Below, in pieces: positions 36,749 to 47,483 of a DNA stretch of 64,000 bases. A program made the position numbers and the translations under genes. The number at the start of each line of letters is the position of its first letter. Position 1 is the stretch's first letter. The notes beneath the pieces were generated by a model. That model had not been told where the DNA came from and made no database searches. It worked only from the letters and a program-made list of their open reading frames with translations. This stretch comes from Vermamoeba vermiformis (taxonomy: Eukaryota > Tubulinea > Echinamoebida): assembly GCA_045837725.1 (NCBI GenBank), contig JBEWZL010000243.1, forward strand, positions 62,001 to 126,000, given 5' to 3'.

Positions 36749-37545
36749 TTACTCAACTACGGATGCTTCTTTCAAGTTCTGAAATATATTACGCTCGAGA
36801 AGTTCAACGGTGACTCGATGAAGCTCCTCTACATCCGGATAGGTTGAAGCGTGCACAATTATAAACCGAAGAACGTCTAAATATTGATCTAACTGCGCCC
36901 TCATTCCTGTAGCCTCGTGTAGGCCTTCGAGGAAAGGGCGAAGTATCTGTTCGGGATCTCCGTTGTGCGCATCCAATGGGTGCGTCGCTGTTCTTAACCC
37001 TGTCAAGTGTTCTCCTTTACTCGAAGCTAAAGCTACTTCAGCACGATCATATAGGTATCTGCAATAACATAATTTATTAAAGGTTATAATGACTAAAACT
37101 AACCGCATCTGACAAGACTCGCACCAATCAGCCGGTTCTTTCGATTTGGGGCCTTGGCGAATTAATTCGCTTAGTGAACCATTTAGTAGTGTAAAGACGT
37201 TGCCACAAGTCCTGGCGCTCGATCTCGGTTCGCCAAGCCCGGCCCGGGCGATCCTTGAAGCAAAGAAATTAGAATATTATAAGGTGCAATAAAGATTAAA
37301 TTTTGTAATGTTCGTGCAATCCATTCGAATTTAAGCCAAATCCGGATTTGAAAAACCGGTGTTTCGATTACCTTACCAATAATACTAAGATCAACCCTAT
37401 GTTTCAATACTACATCGAGCACCTTCCAAGGAAAAGTCACGATTTCCATTTTTTGTGCTTGTTGTGCTGCACGTTTTGCAATAATTTGATTTATGTTTGT
37501 GAGCAGAAACTCATTACCGCACAAGATGATCCGCACACTAGAAGA
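36749..37545 (-). CDS. Hypothetical protein, frame partly unclear
   Basis: The 3' exon is convincing: YLYDRAEVALASSKGEHLTG, THPLDAHNGDPEQILRPFLE, LDQYLDVLRFIIVHAS, ending NLKEASVVE. It is joined by a GTTAGT...TTGCAG intron (about 37045-37089 on the plus strand) to GSLSELIRQGPKSKEPADWC. Further 5' the best frame gives AGLGEPRSSARTCGNVFTLL, and an exon KRAAQQAQKMEIVTFPWKV lies before it, but I could not join these two in phase, so the start is uncertain or a frame break exists. It is alpha-helical in appearance and the family is not recognised. It is divergent from the F-box gene at 37608, with very little space between them for two promoters. Confidence 0.4.
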
Positions 37546-37607
37546 ATTATATAAAAATTATAATTAGACGATTTATTAATTAAAGCGCACAGAAGACTTA
37601 GATCCCG

Positions 37608-38498
37608 ATGGAAAAATTGCCTGTTGAATTATTGGAGCAAATATTCACTTTGTGTGATGATTATACGCTTGCAATAATAGCACCACGCGTGTGTAGATTA
37701 TTTAATACCATAATGGACGAGAACTGCAATATTTGGAAGAACAAATGCATACAAAAGTATTATCGACCAGATGACACGCCAAAGAACGTCGACCACTCGT
37801 GGAAACGTTATTATTTAATTAGTAAGTCCGGGAAATTTTTGTAATTCTATTTAATTTGATTGGTATTATGTGAAAATGCAGAACTGTGATCTGATCTCGT
37901 TCTCTTTATAGAGTATATTCGATTATTTCCTATCCACGGTTTTTATATTGGTCGCACAACATTTTCTTGCTGCAAGCAGCCTCTACAGCCACATTGGCCT
38001 CTGGAGACTATTTTATCTTTAATAGTCTCGTCTTAGCTGCTTCGCAACAAAAATGTTTTGATATGGTATTATTGCCGCGTAATACTGCCTTGCCACCGTA
38101 AGTTATTGGCCTCTAAATCGCGGATTCGCAAGAAAAAAAAAAGAAATTTATTTATTAATAATATTAAAGTCATTGGAAAGAGCTCGGCATCAGTTGGAGC
38201 ATATCTTATAATGAAACCAAAGAGTTTCTAAGAAAATATACTGAAGATTACTTCGTTGCTGAAGAACCACACGAGATCAACTTCAAAGGCCGACCTTATT
38301 TTTCAGCGAAAATAGCAGCGGTAGTTAGAGAACCTAAATGTAGCGACTACAGAATATCGTTTACGTTTGGGCATAACGGCGGTAAGCATTGACATTCTAC
38401 ACCAGCAACAAGATCAGATCCATTAACCTTATTGTTAAGGCAATGAAAATACTCCAAACTCGCTGATTAATATTGCCGTGCATGCTATCGTGGAATAG
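37608..38498 (+). CDS. F-box protein with unrecognised C-terminus
   Basis: The ATG at 37608 opens directly into an F-box: EKLPVELLEQIFTLCDDYTL, APRVCRLFNTI and a downstream W (IWKNK). Four exons follow. The second-exon acceptor is the second AG of ATAGAG, which alone keeps the frame (IYSIISYPRFLYWSHN, then LASGDYFIFNSLVLAASQQK). The next exons read HWKELGISWSISYNETKEFL, PHEINFKGRPYFSAKIAAVV and FTFGHNG. A 58-nt intron gives the ending NENTPNSLINIAVHAIVE, TAG at 38496-38498. Without that last splice the protein would stop a few codons later (GKH). Probably an SCF substrate adaptor; the beta-rich C-terminal domain is unknown. Confidence 0.7.
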
Positions 38499-38814
38499 AT
38501 AATAGGTTGTAGTATCAAGTACTGACAGCACCACTTCATTTAAGCGCGGCTCGAATTGTTGAATTCTTTTGACAAGAAGTTGCTTGGTGCCAAAGTCAAG
38601 TTGCATCTCGACGGTTCGTTTCTGCGGTATCCAGCCAGAAGATTATCATTACATCAAATAACGTAGTTAGAATCGATAAATTGTACCGCTAACTACTTAA
38701 CTACACCTCAAAAACCTAGCTTGATTTTTTTTACAATAGAGTTGGTTCCAACTTTGAGGGGTAACGACAAAAAAACTGCACCAAATTTACATATCGATCC
38801 ACAAAAAAAAAAAA
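38499..38814. other. Intergenic, upstream of candidate RNA
   Basis: AT-rich spacer after the F-box gene. It ends in a run of 12 A (about 38803-38814) directly against the GC-rich candidate RNA. No ORF of note. Confidence 0.5.
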
Positions 38815-39003
38815 GGAACGACCGCTGGCGGGAGTTACACCCGCATCCACTCGCATTTCAAGTCGGACAAACTTGTAGCGCGGTTCCCGAGAGAACCGCG
38901 CTCGCCTTGTGAACCCCGAAGGGTCAGACGAGGTCTCTATTATTGAGATACAACGGTCGATAGCGAGACAGCTGCGTCAGGTGTTTTGGACCTGACTATT
39001 TTT
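38815..39003. ncRNA. Candidate structured RNA, several nested hairpins
   Basis: A GC-rich island in AT-rich spacer, without a coding frame. A closing stem CGACCG (38819-38824) / CGGTCG (38954-38959) encloses at least five hairpins: GCGGG/CCCGC (38828-38844), CAAGT/ACTTG, CGCGGTTC/GAACCGCG (38878-38899), CCTTGT/ACGAGG with an inner ACCC-CGAA-GGGT, and GTCTC/GAGAT. A further hairpin TCAGGT/ACCTGA follows, then T5 (38999-39003). On the minus strand the closing stem is followed by 12 T, a strong Pol III terminator, so that strand is slightly preferred. No match to SRP, RNase P/MRP, U1-U6 or tRNA motifs that I could make. Confidence 0.55.
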
Positions 39004-39186
39004 AGGTAACTAATAATTGTGGGACATTATTTGTGGATAGAAATATCTGCGATTGTTAGCATCATTCGTTTAATAATCGTATTCGAGGCACAACTATCCC
39101 TCGGCCCTTTTTTTCAACTTTTTTGCTTTTGTGTTACAAGCAGATTTTTTTTCGATTTAGAATTCCCCCCAATCATAATACCACAA
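39004..39186 (+). promoter_or_regulatory. Probable promoter/5'UTR of C2 gene
   Basis: AT- and T-rich sequence between the candidate RNA and the ATG-only first coding exon of the C2-domain gene. No specific element was identified. Confidence 0.3.
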
Positions 39187-41100
39187 ATGGTAATGCTGAT
39201 TTTTATTTCAATTTGTTTTTTAATAATTATGACAGGCCGCTCCCCAGTATTTCGTTTCAATCAAGCTGCTTAACTGCCGCAATCTGCCAAAGGCGGATGT
39301 AATCGGTAAAATCGATCCTTATGTAAAGGTATGAGTAAAACCGTACTGTTAAACTAAACCTCTCATAATTTAATTTTTCCGTATTTAACGAAATTTATAG
39401 TTTGATCTGCAATCTGAATCCGTGAAATCAAGCACCAAGAAAACCGATTATAATCCCGATTATAACGAAAACATTGGATGCACGAAGGCAGTGCCCGTTG
39501 GCATGACTGTAAATGTTGAGGTTTGGTAAGTTTTCAAAGTCCTCAATCTCCGATCCCCATTTGCAAGACCGTGAAATTAATCGATTTTATTGAAGTAAAT
39601 ATTTTATTAGTGCTTACACTTTTGTTTCTTAGGGATTGGGACTCCATAGGCAAGGATGATAAAGTCGCGTGGACTTCCTTCCAAGTTCAGCCTGGCTACA
39701 GACAATACCACGTAAGCTTACAAAATCATTATGATCTGACAAAATATATTTTGGAGAGAAATTTTTTTTTTTTGATCTTTTGTAATGGCGCCATTAAATT
39801 CTTTAAATTGTAGAACGTGGAGTTGACTCTCAAGAAAGGCATGAAAGGCCACCACGGCAATTCCATGATCAGCTTCGACGTTGTTGCGTTGCGCGCGCCA
39901 TCTGGACTCAACCAAGTGCCGGGCGCTATCGCTCCACTCTTTTCAGAACACTCAGCTGCTGTTGTCGTGCGCGGTCACGAGACAGACGCCTTGGTCAAGG
40001 TTGAATTCGTAAGTCGCATATATGACCATTTATAAGTCCAAAAAAATTCGCGCATGCAGCTGTCTTTCGGGCCACAAGTACCTCCACTAATGAATTATTT
40101 TATTTTTATTAGGAAAGAGGACGTGTCGACGTCAAGGCCTACAGCTTGAAAGAAGGCAAATATGTCAGTCTCGGTTATGGACTGCCAAAGTTCGAGTACA
40201 AGATCCGCTTCCAAAGACTTGGTGGTCAGCCCGTAAGAACTTTTCAATACTATTATACATATTTACAGTTGTTCTAATGTTGTTCAGATCGGTAACTCGG
40301 GCTTGAAGGCCTATTCTGAGGCCAAGCTCGATGACATCCCCGCTGACTTCAGACTCGACATGGTCAAGATCTACATCGGCGATGAAAAACTTGCCGAACA
40401 CACCAACTTGGACAGGATTGCTTCAGCGCATGGCTGGGCTGTAAGTATAACATACAATATATACCCAATAGAATTGGATCTGGCTTACAGATCTTGCGGG
40501 CAATGTTCACATATAAGACGCTTTTGTAACTTATCTAACGCTAATGTGATTCATTTTTTAGGGCATGCTGTCCTACAAGGAAGCCAAGAAGACCTTGAGA
40601 GACATTATGTACGATGACAAGTCCGAGACGATCTACATGAAGACCACTGACTTTGTCACTAAAGTCGATTGGGACTCAAAGAACGTTGATTTTGTAAGTA
40701 ATTTCTGTATTATAGACAATCACATTATATGCTTGAAGCATGGTTTCGATTTATCGTGACAGATCTAACTTTGGATCCGGTACTTTCATAGGGAGCTTAC
40801 TTGAACGCTACTGCTCGAGATCAATCCAAGATTGTTGAAGTTGTTGCTGCTGGCCACACCAAGCAAACTCACACTTATTTTGCCGAAAATAAGCTCATCT
40901 CTGGTCACTCCGTAAGTTCAAAGTACTCGGTCTGAAGCGGATCCGATCTGACTTTTTTGTCTTAGATTCCTCTCACTATGAAGTCTAGTGTCGATGATGT
41001 TAAGTATGGTACTCCTAACGAGGATATTCATATCAGCGTCTATCAATTGAGCAACGTCCAAGCCGTCACCTTGACTGACGTCCTCCCCTTGTACGTCTAA
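39187..41100 (+). CDS. C2-domain protein with long beta-rich C-terminus
   Basis: The start codon occupies an exon of its own: ATG at 39187-39189, a 46-nt intron, then AAPQYFVSIKLLNCRNLPKA. The N-terminal C2 domain shows candidate Ca-binding acidic residues in KADVIGKIDPYVK and VWDWDSIGKDDKVAW, with the TDYNPDYNE core strand. NVELTLKKGMKGHHG closes it. The remaining ~300 residues (ERGRVDVKAYSLKEGKYVSL, GLPKFEYKIRFQRLGGQP, RLDMVKIYIGDEKLAEH, DVKYGTPNEDIHISVYQL) are beta-rich and unrecognised, ending PLYV, TAA at 41098-41100. Exons use C/G-ending codons far more than neighbours, suggesting high expression. Likely Ca2+-dependent membrane binding; partner unknown. Confidence 0.75.
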
Positions 41101-41198
41101 ATTTATTGATACTTTTGTCGATATCCCATCGACTTAACTAACATCGTAAGGGTTAATTTGGATTTTATTTTACATTACGATTATATACAAGTTGTAAA

Positions 41199-42008
41199 TT
41201 AGTCCTTATTTAAAATTTGCATTCGCACGTTCTCGCCATTATTTTCATTAGTAGCGGTAGTATTATTTAAGAACGGAGACCTTAGTGTCTCGCTAGTCTC
41301 GGGATTAAGCATATCTGAATAGTTTTTCCGCACTTTGTAGCGAAGAATTAGCGTTAAGGTGCTGAAAAATGCACCCAGGACGAACAAAATTCCGCCGGAG
41401 ATTATGAGCGACAGGCCACGTTCAATTGCTTCAGAAGGCACGACAAATAAAGGTACGTCTTCGGAAGGGTGATAATAGCAGGTTAGTTCTCCTTGAAGTT
41501 CGAGATCTTCGGCAATTACTATAGCGTCTTCTAAGTCATCATAAACTAATGACGTCAAGTTAATAGTAAGAACTTAACATTGCATTAATATATTATAATA
41601 CGAACCTCCGAACTCTATAACACTTTCTCGGTTCTCAAGATCCACCGTGTAATTGACCTACAAAATACGTAAGATTTGGCTATTGGATCGGCGATGATTA
41701 ATTACTAGTATATCGACATAAAATCCTCTTTTTCCATGGCGAGTTGCGTCCATAATTGTCGCATCCACGATTATGCAAGACGTTTCTGGTACAAATTTTA
41801 ATTAATTAAATTCAACTTTAAGTCTACAACCTAGTATATATATCCTTGCGTTAGATATGTTGTACTTACCAACGAAATCTGAACCATCGTACGGCTCATA
41901 ATTTGATTCAATAACTCCCCCGATCAGCACGACTATGCCGCCGATGATAGCAAGAAGTAAAGCGACGAAAAATAAATTGGTTAAGAGTCTCCTTCGCCTT
42001 TGCTGCAT
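41199..42008 (-). CDS. Two-TM membrane protein, copy A
   Basis: Starts MQQRRRRLLTNLFFVALLLA at 42008: an Arg-rich cytosolic tail, then the first membrane segment (to GGIVVLIGGVIES). Short exons give a lumenal/extracellular domain: TSCIIVDATIMDATRHGKRG, VNYTVDLENRESVIEFG, YDDLEDAIVIAEDLELQGE and LTCYYHPSEDVPLFV. A second membrane segment (SLIISGGILFVLGAFFSTLT) and a short tail ending QILNKD follow. Shape, the VNYT strand and the final TCYY motif match the neighbouring gene and resemble DUF3592-type proteins. The two Cys (TSC, LTC) probably form a disulfide. Function unknown. Confidence 0.65.
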
Positions 42009-42666
42009 CTAATATCGGTTATCTAATGGTCTTCAAACAGATCGGTGCGGCCTTTTTACCTTAACAAAAGAGATTAGGGCCAGATTGCTAGTCTAGCACC
42101 GAATAGATACGAAAATACAAAGTAGTTGAACGGCAGAGGCTAGTTTAGCCGTTTCGGGGTTTATGGTTTTTCGATCTTGCACGGAAAGTTGCAATGACTT
42201 TTTTTCGTTTCCCGTTCTTAGAAAGACAGTACTTTTATGGAAGCTTAGGCTCCCTGAGAGTAAAAAATCTTCTCATTAGTGAGCGAGGCACATGATAATG
42301 AGGATGCAAACCAGAACAATCCACAAAAATTCTTTATTTGTTGACAACGAATGAAAAAATGATCCAGCGTTGAATCGGATACAATAATGGATCTGCTCTT
42401 GATAATTTGAGAGCATTTGAATACTTCTCTAAATCCAGCAGAAAACTAAGGCGGAAACGAATTAGCTCAATTCTTCGTGCGTCCATTAGAAGGAGATAAA
42501 AGTTCTATAATAAGTGCGATTAAATACCGGATGCCTCCGTAGTTAGGATCCACGCTAATCGCACGAGGCGCCTTTTCGGATAATTATTTAAGAACGCGAT
42601 CTTGAAATATTTTCGATCAAATATGAAAATACGGTTAAATGCTACAAATAACAAAGACTATTTATG
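42009..42666. other. Spacer between two-TM copies
   Basis: AT-rich, about 660 bases. Contains the upstream region of copy A. No supported gene, RNA or repeat seen. Confidence 0.55.
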
Positions 42667-43442
42667 TCACTCTATCGCCTTCCAGTTAAAATCGGTGGTT
42701 GCGTAATTACAGCATTTTGATTGGCACGTTCCCTTAGTTCTCTTCGGTCTCGAATATACATGGGAATTGTTAAGAACAATTGCGAAGAAGATGCATCCAG
42801 CACCAGTTATAAGCAGGCCTAAGCCGAGTGCCTTTGCGTTTTTATAAAACTCGACCGTATCCGGGATCTTTACCACTGGCAAGCCATTTTCTGAATTCCA
42901 ATAGCAAGTAATATTATCTATATATTGTGTAAGATGCTCTGATATAATCTTCGCGTCTAAAGCACTCGAATAACCTATGAAAAGTCATCGCTTAATTAAA
43001 TTGTAGTAGAATTAGCTAGATCGTCTTACTTTCGTATAATATCACTCTATATCCAATATTTCCATTATATGTATAATTAACCTAAGATAAAATCAAGATT
43101 AATTTCGTATGAACATCGAAAACTTTCCTTACATTGATTGACACGCGATCAACATTGTCAACAACCTCCGCGTAACTTCCTTCTATGTTACAATTAAGTG
43201 CTTTATAAAGAAGTTAGTATATAGGCCAGATATATTGACTGGATCTGCGAATCAAAGCTTATTTCAAACTTACGAACAAAATCATCAATGTATTTTTCGT
43301 AGTCACTCGTGATAAGCGCCCCGGTAAGTAACAAAGATGGACCAGCAGTAAGAAATATGATAAATAGGACGGTTTGCCACGCGTTAGAACATCGTCGCTT
43401 TCTGCGATCTCCATTTTGAACATTTTCAACATTCTCCGCCAT
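42667..43442 (-). CDS. Two-TM membrane protein, copy B
   Basis: Same plan as copy A. N-terminus MAENVENVQNGDRRKRRCSN, first membrane segment AWQTVLFIIFLTAGPSLLLT, then short exons CNIEGSYAEVVDNVDRVSIN, VNYTYNGNIGYRVILYE and YSSALDAKIISEHLTQYIDN. The ITCYWNSENGLPVV motif precedes the second membrane segment (ALGLGLLITGAGCIFFAIV). A short Cys-rich tail (GTCQSKCCNYATTDFNWKAIE) ends the protein. N-glycosylation sites (NYT, NIT) mark the middle as lumenal. Paralogy to copy A is clear from motif order though identity is low, so this duplication is older than the others. Function unknown. Confidence 0.65.
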
Positions 43443-43971
43443 TGTTAAGTTATTTCAATAGTAATCAACTATTGTTATCTCTTCTATTGGTGCGTATCAA
43501 AGACTTGTTAGCTTCCAATTCCCTTGAAATCATGAGGAAATGTTGCTGAGAACGCAGAAATTTCGCTGAAAAGGACGCGATATTGATTCCAAAACACTTC
43601 TCCTACGTGGTTCATATAAATAGTAGTGTACACGCTTGAAGGTTACAAAGTTCGTTACCGTTACAATCCCGCGAAATAAATGTTGAACACTTTTTCGAAT
43701 CATTTTTCATTCACTTGACGCGAAATTCAGCCACAACAAGTCCATTGTTTACCTAGTTAATCTAGCTAGATTGAACTCCATTTACTGTTGGCTTCAGGGC
43801 GTTTGAGAGGTAAGAGATCAAGGATCTGCTCTACAGGACGAATTAGCACTCATAATATCTAAGAAATATTACATATATTATTTTTGTTAAAAATATTGGT
43901 AATTTGGCTGCCAAGAACGCTGTACTAATTTTTACTGGAAATAATTATTGAATTTTTAAATATTACAGACC
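43443..43971. other. Divergent promoter region
   Basis: Between two-TM copy B (minus) and the LRR gene (plus). It ends TATTACAG-ACC-ATGG, suggesting an intron in the 5' leader with its acceptor three bases before the LRR start codon. No other feature. Confidence 0.45.
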
Positions 43972-45766
43972 ATGGCCTCCTTCCGACTCGACATTGATTG
44001 GCTAGCGGGAGATATTGACGGAGAAATTAAGCCAAAATTTTGGCGAGAAGGCCATGTGTTGCGTTACGGCCCTTCAACAGACCTCGATCAGATGTACAAC
44101 ATTGAAGATCTGGTCGTTAAAGCTCTACATGACGACGACGAGTCATATAAAACAATTCAATATGTGTTGAATAATTCTTCACCGAGAAGTCTGGAGATCC
44201 AGTGGTTAGAACAAGATCAATCATCAAAACCGTTTTGAACAGCAATGGATCACGACAGAACAAATGCAAATTCTAGCCGATAGTTTAAGCAACAATAAGA
44301 CATTGCAATCGTTCATATTCAACGATAAAAATATCTCGTATATAGGAAACAAGCAAACAATAGAGATCTTGGCAAAAGGGATCAACGGATCGAATCTAAA
44401 ATTTGTAGGGTTCGTCAGCATTCCTGAATTTATTATGTATACGCTATTCAACACTTTATCAACCAATTATACACTACGACAGCTTTATTTGAAGAGTTCA
44501 ACGGGACTTGGATCTCGCCTCGACAATTTGATCTTAAGCAGCAATATTACAAAGCTACATTTAATACAAATAGTCCTCAATGACAGTGGAATTGAGTCAA
44601 TTAAGAATATATTAACAAATACTAAGACATTAGAGACTTTGGAATTACGTCGTTTTGAATTGCGAACATTTTTCAAAAATTTCAACGACCTTTGCAGCGG
44701 CCTTAAAGAAAATAGATCGTTGAAGACGTTAATCATCGGTTCAGCAGTGTTATTAGTAGAAAATAATATTATAGCATTAATAACAGCACTTAAAAGTCAC
44801 CCAACCATCGACTCGTTAAATATTCAAGAACTTAATAGTCATAATTTTGACTTGATCACAACGAATTTATTAGGCGATGATAGTACATTGACGTCTATAT
44901 CAATTAATAAGCCTACGAGCGATAACGTTAGTCTTCAGCCATTTAACGGAGAAGAGTCGGATCTGTATCTCACCAGCCAAGCACTAAGAAACTTTGGAGA
45001 GGTGTTAGCTGCAAACACAAAATTACAGCATTTATTTCTCGGAAGAATTATTGATTTTAATGGCGCAGCCAAAAACGAGTCAATATTGCTCAACGCATTG
45101 AAATTGAACAGGCATCTTTTGACGCTGGATCTACTACTCTACAGTCATGATGCGATAATACAAGTATTACACCATAATACATCTTTAACCAAGTTAATCG
45201 TGAAAAAAAATGCCATCTGGGATGCGGCCAAATTTTTCACAGCAATTAGACAGCATAAGAATTTGACCAGCTTAGATATTTCATATTTAGACTATGGTTT
45301 CACTAGTACCGATGAAATATTTGGCGAAGCGTTGCACGATCTGATAGTAAATTCGAGATTGAGAGAATTAAAATGCAGTCACCCAACGAACCGATCTGCT
45401 TATTTTTCAATTCCTTCATTATTATCCAGCCTTAAATATAATGACTCATTGACGAGTGTTGAATTATTAACAGCTAATAAAACAAGAAGGCTATTGGACT
45501 TCAATTTCGTTGCGGATGTGTTTGCAGTCAACAAAACGCTGATTCATCTGAACACGAATATTCAAGAAAAGGTTATTATAGAGCCTTATTTGAAGAAGAA
45601 TAGAGGGTATCAATTGGACGCAATAATATTAGCATACAACGTAGTTAGATCCGAACACGCGACAATGTTTCCAAACGAGATCTGGCTTCAGATATTTTCT
45701 CATATAGGCACGTTTTATAAAGCAATAGACATAGTCTTTTATGGCAAGCAAAATAAACGGAGTTAG
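43972..45766 (+). CDS. LRR protein with C-terminal F-box-like segment
   Basis: ATG at 43972 (MASFRLDIDWLAGDIDG). The first 88 codons and the long following frame (44264-45766, about 500 codons without introns) are in different phases. A 46-nt GT-AG stretch (44162-44207) would join them but would remove coding-like VLNNSSPRSLEIQWLE, so a one-base indel is as likely. The long part is made of RI-type leucine-rich repeats: NNKTLQSFIFNDKNIS, NYTLRQLYLKSS, TKTLETLELRRFELR, NRSLKTLIIGSA, NRHLLTLDLLLYSHD, NTSLTKLIVKKNAIW, HKNLTSLDISYLD. Near the end MFPNEIWLQIFSHIGTF resembles an F-box helix, in the reverse order to usual FBXL proteins. Function unknown. Confidence 0.65.
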
Positions 45767-45964
45767 CCAATTCTCAAAGCACGTGGGTTTTTTTTCCTTA
45801 TTTGATCCAAATTTTTTATTCCTGTATCTTGCGGTAAAGCTTCATTTGCGAATTTATTCCTTACATTTGCAAGAATAGAAAAGACATAATGGAAAAAACC
45901 TATTTTAATTCGTTACAGGAGATTATAAAACTCGAATCTAATATTGCAAAATCAAATTAACACG

Positions 45965-47105
45965 ATGGAACAAGCCGCGCCTAAATTAATTCATTTAGAA
46001 AAATTACATCCCGATGGAAGATACAAAGAATTTAGAGGAAACACAATAGTCTCATTTGTTACCAGAGAAAACAATCCGTTATGGTATTCCGCCTTGATCG
46101 AGAGCCAAAAAATAGTTGAACATAGTGGATTGGCTGATATGCATTCTATGCTACCACCTGAAAGCTTTCACGTAACAATTTTCGATTTAATTACGGAACC
46201 ACGCAAAAGCAATCGCACCCAGGATCTTGTAAGCAATTCTTTTCTCTCCAAATACCCCTGCGAGCCTAATAACGTTACAATATTGTTAAATTATTATTTT
46301 TACAATATTTTAGATAAATTTGAAATATTTTTCGTTCTTGCAACGTCAGATTTGATTTTCGTTTTTGGATCTTGTGGCGCGAGGTGTAAAGTTAATTTCT
46401 GTCAGGATAATGCACCGCTGGCACAAGTAGAAGCCGCTATGATCACTAGACTGCGGTACGCGCTTCGGATAACCAGATCTCGATTCAATCTAACAAACCG
46501 ATCTGTGTTCAGGCCGCTTCTAATTAAAGAAAAAGAAAATCCGTCACAATTCACGTTCAAATATGATGGTCTATATTTGGCACACGGAAAGCCGTCGACG
46601 ACTTTCTGTTTAGAGCTGACATGTGACACCAAATCTGAAGTTGATGCGTACCGAAAAGGTAGCAAAAATTTATATATATATGACACTTAATATATAGCTT
46701 ATAATTAATATATTCCTAGAGGTTTCTCGTTTGACTGGCGCTCCTTACGCTGAAAAAGTCTTCCATATAACGATTGCCTATAATCGTTATGAAGCCCTGC
46801 CACAAGAATTAATTGAAGAGCGAAACCATATTTTGCAACAATTAGAAGCGTATGTATTATATACAATAACGACATTATGTAGAGCTAATTGAAGTCGGAT
46901 CTTAAGGTTGTGGAAAGATGTTTTGGAAAAAGAACCTGTTCTTGTGCCTACAAAGCCTTATTTGACCTTCTTCCGGTTAGTTTTTAATATGCCGACATTT
47001 TAAATTTCATTTTAACTGACACAAAGCTTGTTTATATGCAGAGATATGACAGATTTTCCGACACGACCAATATTCCCTGAAAACGAATCACTGCTCGATT
47101 TCTAG
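45965..47105 (+). CDS. 2H phosphoesterase-like protein (DUF1868-type)
   Basis: ATG at 45965 (MEQAAPKLIHLEKLHPDGR). Two HxT motifs define the 2H superfamily: ESFHVTIFDLI in the first exon and AEKVFHITIAY in a later one, with the order and spacing of DUF1868/LigT-like proteins. Between them an 83-nt intron (about 46230-46312) is removed; although the frame stays open through it, splicing joins RKSNRTQD to DKFEIFFVLATSD better. Later exons give LRYALRITRSRFNLTNR, FKYDGLYLAHGKPS and LWKDVLEKEPVLVPTKPYL, ending PENESLLDF, TAG at 47103-47105. 2H enzymes open cyclic phosphates or cleave 2',5'-oligoadenylates or ligate RNA. The substrate here is unknown; no secretion signal. Confidence 0.75.
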
Positions 47106-47483
47106 TTCCTGAAATAATAATAAATGGTATGTTTCTTTTGTGTACAAAATCTTCGCTCAAATTTAATCGGTACGGATCTTCCGTGTCAAAGTGTCAAAGT
47201 GTCACTTGGCTAGATCTGATTCATACATTAGATCGAGTCAGAGTTCCATAATAGTCATACGATTATATACAAAGTCAATACATCGATCGTATAAATCTAG
47301 CGGGCGAATCCCTTGTTGTCACATCACGTCAAAAGTGGACGACAGGACGAGTACGTAATTTTTAGTACACATGCTCGCTTTCCAGCGCGCAGTTTTGCGC
47401 ATCAATGTATTCGAATATTCAAGAAAGGTGCAATAATACGTCGGCCATATATCTTGATTCATTAGTTGCGCAACAGCAGAATT
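47106..47483. other. Intergenic
   Basis: AT-rich spacer. It contains a tandem run of GTGTCAAA units (47183-47204), the half-site of the TGACAC/GTGTCA palindrome, next to TAGATCTGATT. No gene. Confidence 0.5.

Noticed and set aside
38815-38860. tRNA or tmRNA T-arm like sequence (GCGGGTGTAACTCCCGC on minus)
   Set aside because: The 7-base loop lacks the TTCRA core and there is no D-arm, anticodon arm or matching acceptor stem.
38815-39003. SRP RNA, RNase P/MRP or spliceosomal snRNA
   Set aside because: I could not find the SRP GNAR/UGUAR arrangement at the right end, RNase P conserved regions, or U1/U2/U4/U6 motifs.
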